This document shows positions 50,631 to 61,925 of a stretch of DNA of 64,000 nt, in pieces; positions within the stretch are counted from its first letter, which is position 1, and each line of letters begins with the position of its first letter. The DNA is taken from the NCBI GenBank assembly GCA_977006965.1, contig OZ345354.1, forward strand, positions 124,001-188,000, given 5' to 3'. A program made the translations under genes and the position numbers. Below the pieces are notes generated by a model, which was not told the DNA's origin, ran no database searches, and was given only the letters and a program-made list of their open reading frames with translations. The DNA is from Phymatolithon calcareum. Its lineage: Eukaryota; Rhodophyta; Florideophyceae; Hapalidiales.

Positions 50631-53033
50631 TCAAATTACATCACCCATGGCTAGAGTAGATAAGCGCTTTCCTGTAACACGAAGCACAACGAGCACATGC
50701 GAGTAGCTCAAAGGGCCCAAGCCGCTGCGGTGCGATTGTACCATTTCACGCATAGCGCCAAGTCTGCCGCCGCAACTCGAGAGCCAAACAAGAGGCGCAT
50801 GTGAAGTTGTTGCAAGAATCAGTAATTGCCGTTCTTCTCGCGACGGAAAAGGAGGATGTGAGGTTCCGGCCTGTGGATGGCGTAGTGAACCCAACCGCGG
50901 CAGTGCTTTTGAAGATTGGTTTGTTTGGATATGCTTTACAGCTTCACCGAACGGCTTTCTGGTCTCCATCGCGGCGATATCTTTCTTCGTGTACTGCCAT
51001 TCATGTTTGTTTCTCCTTTCGGACACTTCGTTTGAATACATACGTTCTTTCGCCTCGTTCCTTCTCAGCATTTTGAAGGCCAAAATTTCTCGTCGATGTG
51101 CGGCCGCCTGGATCCGGCACATGAGACGGAGCCAATGCGTCCTTCCTCGGGCGAGTGGCCCGAAAACTTGATTGAAGAATGTTGCTTCTACTTCCTTGAC
51201 GGCATTTTGTACGTCTTCTGTCCAGGGCGTTAAGTGCATTGCGTACTCCCAGCGTGGCTGTACTAGTGCCTTGTATATCTGAATACACTTCTGTATACTC
51301 AGCCCTTTCTTGAACACTCCCAGTGTGCGCAGCTCGTAAACGGCCGTCCTTGCATTCTTTAGTCGTTGCATCATTAACGTATCTGTGACTCCTCCGGGGT
51401 CTAGGGATACTCCAAGGTACGTGACCTCCGGAACTTGTGCTAGTACCTTGTTCGCTAGCTTCAATATCTTGCACAATGTTTCCTCTGATTCGAGGATTTC
51501 GCTTTTCCCTTGTTTAGTGTTCCAAGTCATCTCTCGCTCTTGTGCCCATTGGGTAGCTATATCCAATAGTCCTTGCAGTGCAGCCGGTGATTTCGCAGAG
51601 AGAAGAACATCGTCTGCGAAGAGGATAGCCAGTACTTCAGCCCAGGTTTTTGATGTCCGGCTCATTCGCTCTGCGAATTCATCCATGAAGATGTTGTAGA
51701 GGCTTTGACTGACAGGGGACCCTTGTGGCACCCCCCTGCCCACTAGAAACCAGTTCCTGTTCGCATCACCAATTGTTGCTACCCAGGATGGTGTCAAGAA
51801 CGCCTCGGCCATTGCGTAGATCTCCTTGGGCAGTACTTGTCTCATTCTGTTCACCAAGTGTACTCTCGGTACTGTGTCGTAGGCAGCCTTAAGATCCAAT
51901 ACTGCTACACATCTCTGATCCTCTTTTAATAGCTCAGTAGCTCTTAGGATGGCCAGTTCAGTGCTCTTCCCCTTTTGGAACCGAAACTGATACCAGTGGT
52001 TTGAGTATACTGTGCGCAGCTTCATATCAATAGCTGTCTCAATAATTTTCCTTGCGTGGCTCAGCAAGGAAATCGGTCGATAGTTTCCGGGGTCCTCGTG
52101 TGCCCCTTCTTGTGTATTGGGACGAGGAGCGCCTTCTGTCAGTGCAGAGGCGTGTCTCCACACCTCCCGCAGGCCTCTCACAAGGCTGTAAGCACTTCGG
52201 CGTTGAGCGATATATCGATTTTTAGCATTTCAGCCTTCACCTCGTCTAGGCCTGGTGCCTTTCCGTTTGGTGCTTTACGGATAGCCGCTTCAATTTTTGT
52301 CCTCATGTCCTCTGTGGAGGAGAATTTTCTTAGTCCGGGTTGCCACTTTTCGGTGCTATGGCATGTCGCTGATATATGGGCTGAGAATTTAGCACAATTC
52401 ATGGGGCTTCCTGTCATCTGGATTCTTAGCTTTCTTCTTCGAATTTTCTTTTTCATCATGGCAAGTTTCTTCAAAGCCGCTGGTCCGTCCTTCTCCTCGA
52501 GCTCGGCAATGTATTCTTGATACAGCTCTTTCTTCCTCTTGTTCACCAAGGTTCTGATTTGGTACTTACACTCGTGGTAACGACCCCAGTCTTCCTGTGA
52601 GTGGGATGATCTGGCTTTCCGGTAAATTTTCTTTCGCTTCAGTGCCATTTTGTCGAGCTCTATGTTCCAAAATGACTTATAGCGTGCCGGTGTGCGTTTT
52701 CTAGTTCTCCACGGATCACACCATGTTTTAACAAGTCTCTTGTACCCCTGGTGTAGATCTCTTGCATTGTTGCACTTTTTGAGGTCTTCGATGTCTCCGG
52801 GAATGCCTTCTTGGTACTTACGAAACGCGAATTCTTTCTCAGATTCTTCTCTTGACTTTCCTCCGAGGTCCACAATCTCCCTGTAGATATGGGATACCGA
52901 TTCGGGGGAGGGGTGACATCTTACTGTTGCTTGGTTCGTTCTTGCAGCGGTTGGTGCTGCGAGGATTGAAGTTGAAGAAACGTGGAGAGCGTGCTTTGCT
53001 CTGTCGTTTATTGAAAGTTGGACTAAAATCCAC
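50631..53033 (-). pseudogene. LINE (non-LTR) retrotransposon ORF2, 5'-truncated
   Basis: 52873-52178 gives the pre-RT region (KAPNGKAPGLDEVKAEMLK, the usual PG.DG..AE). 52181-50631 gives the RT: DPGNYRPISLLSHARKIIE, FRFQKGKSTELAI, AVLDLKAAYDTV (first catalytic Asp), GVPQGSPVSQSLYNIF and LAILFADDVLL (FADD active site). After these comes the C-terminal region VYELRTLGVFKKGLS...YAMHLTPW. The two frames meet at 52180 with small shifts. The frame before 52873 extends toward 53033, and no endonuclease is seen, so the copy is 5'-truncated. No poly-A tail is visible at the low-coordinate end. The fragments at 36608-37350 and 61926-62668 are the same family. Confidence 0.85.
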
Positions 53034-53380
53034 TACTTAAAGAGTAACAAGTGAAATTGGCTGCGCGGTTACACCCACAGCAGAACGATGAAAGGCACCC
53101 AGCATTGATACAGCGCATCGAACAGTTACCGTAATTGGTAACAAGATGACTGTTGCGGAAATTTGTTCTCCATCTTGGGTGGTAGTTTTCAAGAGGTTCA
53201 TAGAAAGAACAAGAAACGAGAATTCGAAGGCAATTTCAAAGTTCATGCGAATTCCGCCGCATCGGGTTGAGATGATAAAAGTGTTTCCGTTCGGGAAGCA
53301 CTGGTGTTCCAAATGAAGCACGAAGTGAGAGCCTGCGGATGAAACGGCTCAAGCGAATCATAGCCCATGACACGCAGACC
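53034..53380. other. Spacer between LINE and segmental duplication
   Basis: No recognised feature. A 94-codon minus frame here has no domain. Confidence 0.4.
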
Positions 53381-54031
53381 CTTACAGGCATTTCTAACCG
53401 AAAAACACGTAAAAAGGGAAAGCGCTACATGCCAATCATTTTGCCCTACGTCAAGGACTCGGGTCGCGGTCATGCCTGATTCATAACCTTAACCAGGTAA
53501 CTTTACAGCCTTTACCTACGTTCACCCTCTCAAAATCCTTCACCGATTTCTTTTTTCATTAATATTTCTAGCCAGCAAAGATGTCCTTGCCGACGAGCAG
53601 TCGCAAATTGCGATATTTTGTATGATAAGCACTCTAAGTTAGACAATTCATACGTAAGATTCAACTTCATCTCTTGAAGCGAGGATATCACTTCCCAATA
53701 CCTGGACAGTACAGGTACAGTACAGTAGTTTTCTCCCATATGTCCCGAAGGGGAGAGAATTTCATCGTAATTAGATTGATTTTATGACAGTGTCGAGAAC
53801 TCACCATTTTGGGGGAAGGCGGCAACTGCTGCTTCCGTTACTGCACAAGAATTTCATCGGAACGTATTGTGTCACACCACCTTCAGCTTATGTATGTGAT
53901 TTGCCAGGGAGATGCGGCAAATCCCAGTAGTTCAGTTTTTCAACTCACTTGTGTCCTCGGATTCCAGAACATTGACAATAAATTTTGAAACTTCGGGACT
54001 GCAAGAAACCGATATATCATCGCAGAAGTTT

Positions 54032-54953
54032 TTACTCAATACTAACTCGGAACAACGGATCGTCATTTTCTATCATAATTTGAGTCAGGTTGGCAACAGC
54101 GTGGAAACAAACAGCGTGGCGCTCCACATCATGGCGAAACCGTTGCCGAACAGCACCAAACTGCTTGAAACGGCGATTTACGGTCTCACGTCTGGCTCGA
54201 CAATATGCATGTAGACGAGGGGGAGCTGTATCGCCTTGCCCGGCGTTGTAGTCGCAGCTCTCGTCACGGTAGCCGCCATCCGCGATCACTTTCTCGCCTG
54301 GGAGAAGCATTTCCTTCAGCCCGAGGCGAAATATTTAAGATCAGAATAGGTGCCACAGTGAAATGGGCCATGAACCCACACAATGTGGCCGGTAGAAACG
54401 CAAATGGCAATTTCATACCTGACCCCCAGCCCTTTGAACTTGTGGGAGAACCACTTCGGGTCAAATGGCGCGGGTTCATATATTTTGCAATCTGTCCCGT
54501 CAACGGATGTCTTCCATCGCATATTGTGTGCTTTCATTAGACGGTTTTCCCATTTTATCTGTACAGTGTGTTAGAAGAATGTGCGTAGAGAAAAAATTAG
54601 TGACAAAAAACAGACTTGACTTATTATTTGTAATTGAGCAATGAGTTCAATGAAATTCCAAGACCACTTACGGAAGGTCTTTTCGTCGGCCCCTATTATG
54701 GCGCGGTTGCAATGCTCAGAAGCATAAACTTTTAAAAAGAGCAGGGCCCAGAGTAAATGCTTAGGGCTGGCTTTGGGGGGCATTCTGGGGCGATCCGATT
54801 CCAGGCGAAGGCACAAACGTGTGGTGTGACACCGAAAATTGCGCGAAATCTCCGATTCTGAACAGCAACAGTTAGCACTTTAGCTTTACAAATAATATCC
54901 TTCGCCGCAAAGGCAAACGCGTCTGATTCCAAAGCAACAAACGCGTCGGACAT
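54032..54953 (-). pseudogene. IS5/Harbinger-like DDE transposase (frameshifted)
   Basis: The likely ATG is at 54953 (MSDAFVALESDAFAF). The series then reads RRFRAIFGVTPHVCAFAW, PPKASPKHLLWALLFLKVY and ADEKTFRKWSWNFIELIAQL. An intron-like gap follows, with an acceptor (CTGTACAG) before KWENRLMKAH. The catalytic domain then shows TSVDGTDCKIYEP (first Asp), FSHKFKGLGVRYEIAICV, GEKVIADGGYRDE (second Asp) and ARRETVNRRFKQFGAV (Glu), ending near AVANLTQIMIENDDPLF. These are the DDE_Tnp_4/IS5 signatures. A one-base change in the G-run at 54775-54780 and another near 54315 break the frame. Confidence 0.82.
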
Positions 54954-55843
54954 GTCCGTACCGACTTCGGAGATTCCTAACTGACCTACACAGTTGGAGA
55001 TTCTCAAGCTCTTGTACACTATACACAGTACGACAATAGCTTCCAGTAGGAGAGAAAATACCAGTAATTCATATTTGCTTAAATTTTTCAAATGAATTTA
55101 CATTTCAATGTCATATATTCTATGATTGTACCCGCATCATCTAGTTACGTAACGTAACGGGAGTTCCTGAATTTGGCCAAGCGAAACTTTCACTTGGCAA
55201 AAACAATGTTTTAAAAGTTTCGCTTTCGTGATTTTCGAGAGGCGAAACTTGACATAAGCACAATAGCAACGCCATGGTTCTTCGCATAATTTGGCTCTAA
55301 AGTAGTAGAACCACCAAGTTATGGCAAAATATTTCCAAAAATCTTAGTTCTTCTGTCTGAAACTTGCCGTTGAAATTGCGAAAGTTATGATTTTAGGCGA
55401 AATTTCGCTTTTTTAACTTCAATTTACACCACGAAGATGACGTATTCCCCCAACGTTTTTTACATAAATAGAAATCTTACATTTGCAAGAGTCAAGTTAT
55501 GCTGAGAATAGGGATCTGCGGTACAGAAGTGATGAGTAATGGCCCATTAAAATTTATCGGAAAAGCGATATTTCGATTTCCGAGATGTTCGCGACACGTG
55601 TCGGAGACGTCCGTTTTTTGGAGTCATGCCCCCATAGCACCGTGCACGTAATTTATGCATCATAATATGATACATAGTTTTTAGAAACATTAATGCGAGA
55701 TTTGCCGCGAAATTAAATGAGGTAATGCAGCAGCACAAACTCTGTGCGCTTTCTCATTTCATAGAAGAAGAATTTCCGCCTTCCTATTCACTTTATTGAC
55801 TTAAAAGGGCTACCACCGCTCGCATTTTAGGTAGTCACCCCAC
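54954..55843. other. Divergent region between the two element genes
   Basis: About 0.9 kb of AT-rich sequence between the transposase and the accessory gene, with repeated GCGAAAC/GTTTCGC words near 55180-55410. It probably holds both promoters. No reading frame of note. Confidence 0.45.
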
Positions 55844-56516
55844 ATGATCACACTGTTTCTCCACTGTCCTCTTACTTTCAGCACTGAAATCAATCTCCTC
55901 AGCCACAATGACCCTAAAAATGACCAAGGCCTCCAAATCACGAAAGCTGCTCACGTCAAAATTTCAAAAGGGCGAAATAACCGGCCCAAAACGGTGTATG
56001 AATCGGAGCCGGTCTTCCAGCAGCACAAGCTTGCCATCTTTCCAACTCATTTTAACAATTTGAAGAAAGAGTTCTCAAGCGGTAATTGTATGCCTTCCGT
56101 CATCTCGTCCGATATTTAATTGATTGGTTCTGATGCGCTTTTCTTTTCTGCAGATAATGTTGATGAAGATTCTGCAGATGCGAAAGATTTGGACCGGCGC
56201 CGCAGCGACCAAGATTTTAAAAAGCGGCGCGTGATCCCTAGGGAGGTTGATTTGGATTATGATGACGATGAATTGCGCGAGGCCGATGCCGGCGTTGAAC
56301 TCATCAGTGTGGACATGTCGTTCAAGCCACTATATCTGCTCTTCATTTGGGAGGAACCAGGCATCAAGACGAAGAGAATCACCGCCGCCGTTGTGCTGCC
56401 CTCTCGTGTACAGTAGATAGTGATATTAGTGTCCTCTGTAAGTGGGGGACTTTCTAATACTCCGGCGCGGGTTGGGCGGGAGAAAAGAAAAAGTTTACAA
56501 GACTAAAAATTTATTT

Positions 56517-58093
56517 TCAGTTCGAACATCCAAACTCTGAGCTGGGAGACAGGCCTTCGAATTCCATTGGATGACGTTCTACAATTTCCTTCAAATGAGA
56601 GAAAAGCTGCTCCTTGCGCCATGTGCCATCAATATCATTTCCAAGCCCGCAACGTATCATTGCCTTGCGCACCAATGATATGTTGTTTTCGTCTTTCATA
56701 GTATTCACTTGTTCAACACATTTTTTTGCCAGTTTCAGATACCAATGTTTTCCCGGATTATTTAGCTTTCCCGATCCGTTGACACCAACTGCCCAGTCAT
56801 TATTTTTGATACGTTCCAATTTCTCCTTGTCCCATTCAGCACGCCACACGTCCTTAATATTCCGGATAATGTATGAGTCCAGGGGCTGACACAGGTGGGT
56901 AGCATTAGGAGGAAGCTTACGGAGCTCGGTTTTGATACTATGCAAGGAAACCAACTGCTGTGGTCTCTCATTATGACCGGAGCAATTGTCGATATACAAC
57001 AAGCGAGTGCGTTCCGCTGGATCACGGGCAATAGCCTTTGGCTCGTTCAACCATTGGTTGAAAACAATTTTGTCCATCCACCCACGTGGCCCGGTACGAT
57101 AGCACACTCCTGGAATGTCGTCTGGAGTTCCCTGTATGGGATAGTTTCTGTTCTTGTTCATAAAAATCATGAAAGGTGCTTCAATTCTTGCGCTGCTCCC
57201 ACCTTTCATACGTAAGGCCATTGTCATTCCTTCGCCACCAGAAACAACGTCAGCATAGTTAATACGCTGTTCACCTATGAAACCCAACGCATGCTTGTCG
57301 TCCATGTTAAAAATAAAATGAGTTTCATCCATATTCTCAATCATATCCTCATCCAGCAGTCCATCTCGAAATCCGCGATGTAATTGGCCAAGATGAAACG
57401 ATATTAGCTTTCGGTGTGCAGCCGGTGCGCCGTGCACCGAAATAGTGCACCGCACTGCTTCCGTAAGAAGATGTTGTGCCTGTCCATAAATGATTGGATC
57501 CATGGAAGCTTGATGTGCGTCATAATTGGAGAATGAGAATAGTCATCAAGATGACTGACTGTAAACAAAGAGTCCGGCTGACTGATTGTATGTAAAGCAA
57601 AATCAAGTAACAAAGCTTTTGTCATTTTCACACCGCCTGCACGAAGCCGTTCGAATTCCCCCAACAGAATCTGGTGCACATATTTGACCCATTCACACCG
57701 CTTTCTGCCACGGCCAGAGAGAGCTTTGACGTGCGAGCGTCTCACGGCGGTGCCGGGAGTGCGCCGTGACACGATACTCATTGTACGGTTCGCTGGCGTG
57801 GACAGTTTGTCCAGAAAGTCCTGCCTCATCTGCCACCAGCGCAAGGCTTTCTTCCTATTGGCTGCCGCTTCCAAATTACCGGTTATACTCCCGGTTTTTC
57901 GGAAAATAGTTGGAAACTGCTTGACCGCTTTTGGCCCGATATGATGGTCAGATCCGCAGTTTTCCACTTCTTGAACCATCCAGAGTATGACGGTCTTTTT
58001 TTGCGACCTAGTTGAGACATTTTGGAGTCGTCTCTTGCCAATTGGTGACATTTTATTGGCAGAAAGTGGTGGGGGAAAATAGAAGTTAGACAT
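56517..58093 (-). pseudogene. DDE-superfamily transposase of the Tigger-like element (one frameshift)
   Basis: ATG at 58093. The first frame (to 57404) holds the DNA-binding half: SDHHIGPKAVKQFPTIFRKT, RHNIFLRKQ. The second frame (to 56517) holds the catalytic half: MIENMDETHFIFNMDD (first Asp), NYADVVSGGEGMTMAL, GVCYRTGPRGWMDK, RLLYIDNCSGHNE (second Asp) and NATHLCQPLDSYIIRNIKD (third Asp region). These are features of the DDE_1-type transposases widespread in oomycetes and algae. The two frames overlap at 57404-57503 and join by a single-base shift near 57450. Programmed frameshifting is possible but a mutation is simpler. Confidence 0.85.
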
Positions 58094-58195
58094 GGTTGGG
58101 TGAGGAGACTGGTAAGCTGGGATATTTGTTGATGTTCCATGTCTTCCGACCGAAAATATGTATTTATACTCTCTTGTGATATTTTCTTGTCACGA

Positions 58196-58470
58196 ACAGT
58201 CACTCACGTCACTCCTGTGACGTGATCAACACCCCTTATCAACACCAGAAACATAGTCAATCATACTCTATTCCTCCTCGTTACGGTTCCTCAGTCATAC
58301 ATTACACGTCACGTCACAATCTATCATACATCATGTCACTGTGACCCCGGCCAAGACCAATTACAATTACTATCCTATAATTGTATTGTAATTACCCTAG
58401 CGTGACAGATATGTCACGTGACGCTTGACCGAAAGCAGTCGCGAGACTGTCACGCGTGACCGCGCCGCCG
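58196..58470. promoter_or_regulatory. Cluster of GTCAC/GTGAC motifs in the Tigger-like element
   Basis: About a dozen GTCAC or GTGAC words fall in some 270 bp just upstream of the transposase start, several as palindromes (GTGACGTGA, GTCACGTGAC, GTCACGCGTGAC). They could be transposase or host-factor binding sites. The function is not shown by sequence alone. Confidence 0.4.
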
Positions 58471-59168
58471 CTCGCTAAGAGCGCGGAGCGCTTTTGAAGA
58501 GCCTCTCTCGAGTCCATCATTTTTAGCCAATCTCCGCCTTCCATAGTTCCTCGTCTTACTCCTCATCGTTGTGACCAATGAGCAACCGCCATTGGACCCT
58601 CAACGGCTTCCTCATTGCCGAGTACTACTGGGGCCAATGATATCCTGCCATTAGTATCTCCCTCCCCCATGTTGACGTTAGACCAATTGTTTTTAGCCAT
58701 CTATTTGTCCCGTGTGTCTCTTCACATTAGTGTCGACACACCCCTTTGCTTAGACTCTTCACTATGGTTCTACTTCTAGTCTATATAAACCCTCCTTGAC
58801 CAGCAGTCCTCAAACTCTGGTCAACGGATCTGCCAGCTTGTACCTTGAACCCCACATTTCTGCTCTCTGCTTTTGCGCAATGTTGAAGATGCAATACGCA
58901 TACCATGCATTGTGGTTAATCTTTTTGAGAATGCAATAAATGTAAATCAAACACGATCTCTGTTTGGCACTCCGGGGACTTCAATAAATAATGACGGTCT
59001 AATTCGTACCACGGACCTCAAGAGTATTTAATTGTGCAGCATGTGCAACGTAGCAGCATGTGGACTACTGTAAATGTTTGAAAGCTTAGAGAAATATTTC
59101 AATATATTCTGTCTCCGTTGAGTACCAGTAGCCTTTCAAACCCCTTGTACTAGACAGAAATACTTCGG
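58471..59168. other. Non-coding remainder of the Tigger-like element
   Basis: No reading frame of note. A TATATAAA box at about 58780 is visible on the plus strand, with no gene after it. Confidence 0.4.
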
Positions 59169-59580
59169 CTGACAGAGGACACTAATTTCACAATCTACTG
59201 TAGAGTCGGGAAATTTTTCCGTTTCTGTCGATGGAGGAGGTGAGTTTCTCGAGCTGTCAGTAATTTGGCCAGGTCTTATTATGGACTTGCACTGGCTGCA
59301 CACGAAATGGCTTCGTCAGGATGCGAATGATGGCTACACAGAGTATCACCCTAAAATATTGGGGTTTGAGAACGCTTTCAAAATGAAACGAGTTCGAGCG
59401 TCGGACGATCTAAAGTCGACCGCCCGCATTGCCTTGCCTTTTCCAGTACAGATGCACATTGATGCGAAGTACAATTTATGCTGGAAAGGATCCGCGGCAG
59501 AGATTGTTTACGTTGATCTCAAGGCATCGGCGGAGAATTACGCTGCTGTCAACAACTGTCAGGAGTTCGAAATATATTAG

Positions 59581-60017
59581 GTTAATAGAACAGTTCCATT
59601 AAAATTACAGACGTCCTATTCCCTATTTTAAAAAAATATTTTGGCGATTTTGATATTTCCCGCATCCCCCAGCGCAAATAGCGAGTAGTTACGATTGGTA
59701 CACAAATAGTGGAAATAAAATAAAATTTTGGGCCTACGTGCCGACCACGAAATTCTCAACTTCTCACCGACGACCGGTGAGGCAGGTTGATCCACCTTAT
59801 TGATTGCGTACACAAGCGAGTTTTCTTCTTCTTACGTCGTAAAGCGTTCCCCTAGTATCAGCGGCATGGCATAAATGTTGCCTGCTCACTTCTTAACACA
59901 CACTAATTGCTCTCTTCTAGAACATTGTAACAAATCTGAGCCTCACACTCGGACCGCCTCCATGCCAAAGCGTGTATGGCGGACACTCAATGGCCCAGTC
60001 CCCCGAATAATCTCACA
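59581..60017. other. 3' end of the 6.1-kb insertion
   Basis: Non-coding sequence from the accessory-gene stop to the insertion edge. Nothing recognised. Confidence 0.4.
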
Positions 60018-60136
60018 ATGTACATCATGTACACAAGCTGAACGTGGTGTGACACAATATGTACCGATGAAATGATGAGCAAGCAACAAAAAGTGGCGCC
60101 TGTTTCACAGTAATTTCGGTAATGGGTGGTTTTTCA

Positions 60137-60163
60137 CTCCATTTTCCATGATGGAAAATGGAG
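60137..60163. repeat. 27-bp palindrome present only in the right copy
   Basis: CTCCATTTTCCAT is mirrored exactly around one base. The left copy at about 34855 lacks this stretch. Confidence 0.7.
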
Positions 60164-60389
60164 GGATAAACCGCCCACTAATTTACGTTTAGAAAATCGA
60201 CCCAAGTGGTGTCCATCACTTTCTACGTATCCATGAGGAGTCGTCCTGCACTGCAAGCAAACGTTATCTTCCGTACTGAAAAGCAACGCTGTACCTTCTT
60301 TAGCTTTTCAGTTCCATACTTCTGCTTCTTCTTCTTCTCACATGACCAAGAACGCAAAGTAATTAATTTTTCTTGATCGTGACACCACC

Positions 60390-61882
60390 ATGCAGTGGGA
60401 CAGCTCGAACACTTCATTCGAGCTTGGAATCAGCAGCTCCTTTTTCAATGTCATCCGATTCGTGGTAACAGCAGTCGTGCTCGCCTCGGCGTCTCAGTTA
60501 CTGCTCGATTGGCTGGTCAGCGAGGCGAGAATCCACGCACTCGCTAACGGACGAGACGTGAATCTTTCCGGTGGACCCAGCTTCCGATTTCTGCGTACCA
60601 CAAGTTCCGGCGTAAGTCAAAAGTGGCTTCATATCGTACTTGTGCTGCTCATCTACGCAGCAGAGGTGGCGATTGAGTTTGGCAGCAGCAGCACAACGAC
60701 AGGAGTCCTTCAGTATGAGACCAAACAAATCCTTCAACGAACTGCACTACAAGCTGTGCCGCAGTGTCTCTCACTAGGGCAGGCCTCCTGCTTTCCGATC
60801 GAAGCTGTTGGGCACAATCTTCCCAATTGCACGGAGATGAATGACCTCGGCTTGGAATGGAAATTTACTGCGAAAAGGACCGAGATCATTGGAAATTCAT
60901 CCCAGCTTGAGCTTGTTTGCCCGATGACGGCAGTGGGGCAAGTATCAGCGACACGTTTGCTGTACGCTTCTGAGCGCCGCGCTAATCTGATGAAAGGTGT
61001 TTTTATCGTAAGGTTCACCGAGGAGGGCCGTCCATTGGAAATATAATGTTTCCTGGAAAATCGGGACCGAGGGAAAGCCTCGTACCTGCACGCATTACAA
61101 GCTTCGGAACTACACTGGCTTTTTCGGATGTGCAAGTGTCCAATGGAAGTCGACTGGCGCTTTTGATCTTCATAGATGTCACTTTGCGGGCTTCCAATGC
61201 CACCGCTCGGATATTCTGCGATCCACACTGCCTCACGTCTCGCTGTGCTTTTTTGTTCACGTGCTTCATGATATCGCAAAATAAGTCTCAAGTGTTGCTG
61301 TATGGTGCAATGATCCAGAACGACACCAACTTTGAAAAGTTAATCACGCGTATGCACAACCAATCCGTTGAGCACAACAAGCTCTATACAATCCCAGTCA
61401 AATCGCGCAGTGCGCTGCTAGATTTTCTCCTCGTCCAAACTGTGGAAATGACGGGCCTTGCATATAGCTTCTATCCCTCTCTGATCTCTATGATATTTCC
61501 AGTCATGCGGTCAGCCACAAGCGTCGGCAATCTTTTTCCCCGCTACCTCGCTTTCCTGGCCGTCAATGGGAAATACGAGCTTCCTGCAGTAACACGTCGC
61601 ATCCCAACACAAATGGTGTACAAGGAACAAGGTACGATAGGTCCCATCTTCGTCGCTGGAGTACTGCTGTACGCAGTTGTAATCATATTCTGCGTTCTTC
61701 TTGCGTTGTGGCATCGTACAAACAACCGCAGCGTTGGCATAACGTGGTTCACTGGTGAGTCGCGTTTCGCAGCGCAGTGGGCCGATAGCGAAGCTCGTCG
61801 CGGCAATAGTCTGAAACCGAGTGGAGATGTAGTTGTTCGACTTGAGGACAGCAAACCTGGGCACCACCTCACCGTCGTGTAG
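60390..61882 (+). pseudogene. Second copy of the 497-residue membrane protein, frameshifted
   Basis: Nearly identical to the gene at 35081-36574, with the same start context. A T-run has five bases here (61000-61004) against six in the left copy (35691-35696). The reading therefore ends ...GVFIVRFTEEGRPLEI about 219 residues in, and the remainder (61046-61882) is open in the shifted frame with its own ATG. Both membrane anchors of the N-terminal part are kept in the truncated form, while the C-terminal anchor is lost. The left copy is the likely functional one. Confidence 0.8.
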
Positions 61883-61925
61883 AGCTGCGCGCCCACCTCA
61901 ATTGCAACTTAGGGTATGATCCTAT

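Larger units (their letters stand above)
56411..59200 (-). mobile_element. Tigger/IS630-like DNA transposon, 2.79 kb
   Basis: Inverted ends of 32 bp with three mismatches, starting CAGTAGAT (56411-56442 and 59169-59200), flanked by TA (56409-56410 and 59201-59202). One transposase frame lies inside on the minus strand. The element interrupts the accessory gene without any other change at the site, so it is young relative to its host element. The TIR sequence differs from the 9714-13240 element apart from CAGT, so it is a separate family. Confidence 0.9.
55844..59580 (+). pseudogene. Uncharacterised element-associated gene, copy 2, split by a transposon
   Basis: Exon 1 contains YESEPVFQQHKLAIFPTHFN and NLKKEF, with the start likely at the ATG at 55844 (an upstream intron is possible). 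A 72-bp intron (56082-56153, GTAATT...TTCTGCAG) separates exon 2, an acidic/basic stretch (DEDSADAKDLDRRRSDQDF) leading to SFKPLYLLFIW and ITAAVVLPSRV. There a Tigger-like transposon is inserted. The reading resumes at 59203 (VSVDGGGEFLELSVIWPG), then LHTKWLRQDAN, YHPKILGFENAF, STARIALPFPVQM and a stop at 59580. Removing the transposon with one TA rejoins the frame without a stop. The copy at 6370-7297 matches block by block. Function unknown. Confidence 0.68.
53895..60017. mobile_element. 6.1-kb insertion with ATGTA duplication: two-gene DNA element, nested
   Basis: Comparison with the left copy gives exact edges: ATGTA is single there (34745-34749) but flanks this block on both sides (53890-53894 and 60018-60022). 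The ends are TGTGA...TCACA, with little further inverted similarity. Inside are a minus-strand IS5/Harbinger-like transposase (54032-54953) and a divergent plus-strand gene (55844-59580), itself split by a Tigger-like transposon (56411-59200). Without that nested copy the element would be about 3.3 kb. Harbinger elements are known to carry a transposase plus a second ORF, usually Myb-like, so this layout fits. The 5-bp duplication does not fit the usual 3-bp Harbinger site, so the superfamily is open. Confidence 0.75.

Noticed and set aside
54263-54540. Plus-strand 111-codon frame across the Harbinger-like transposase
   Set aside because: The minus strand carries clear transposase motifs over the same bases.
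57404-57503. Programmed ribosomal frameshift in the Tigger-like transposase
   Set aside because: No slippery heptamer or following structure is evident, so a single-base mutation is the simpler explanation.
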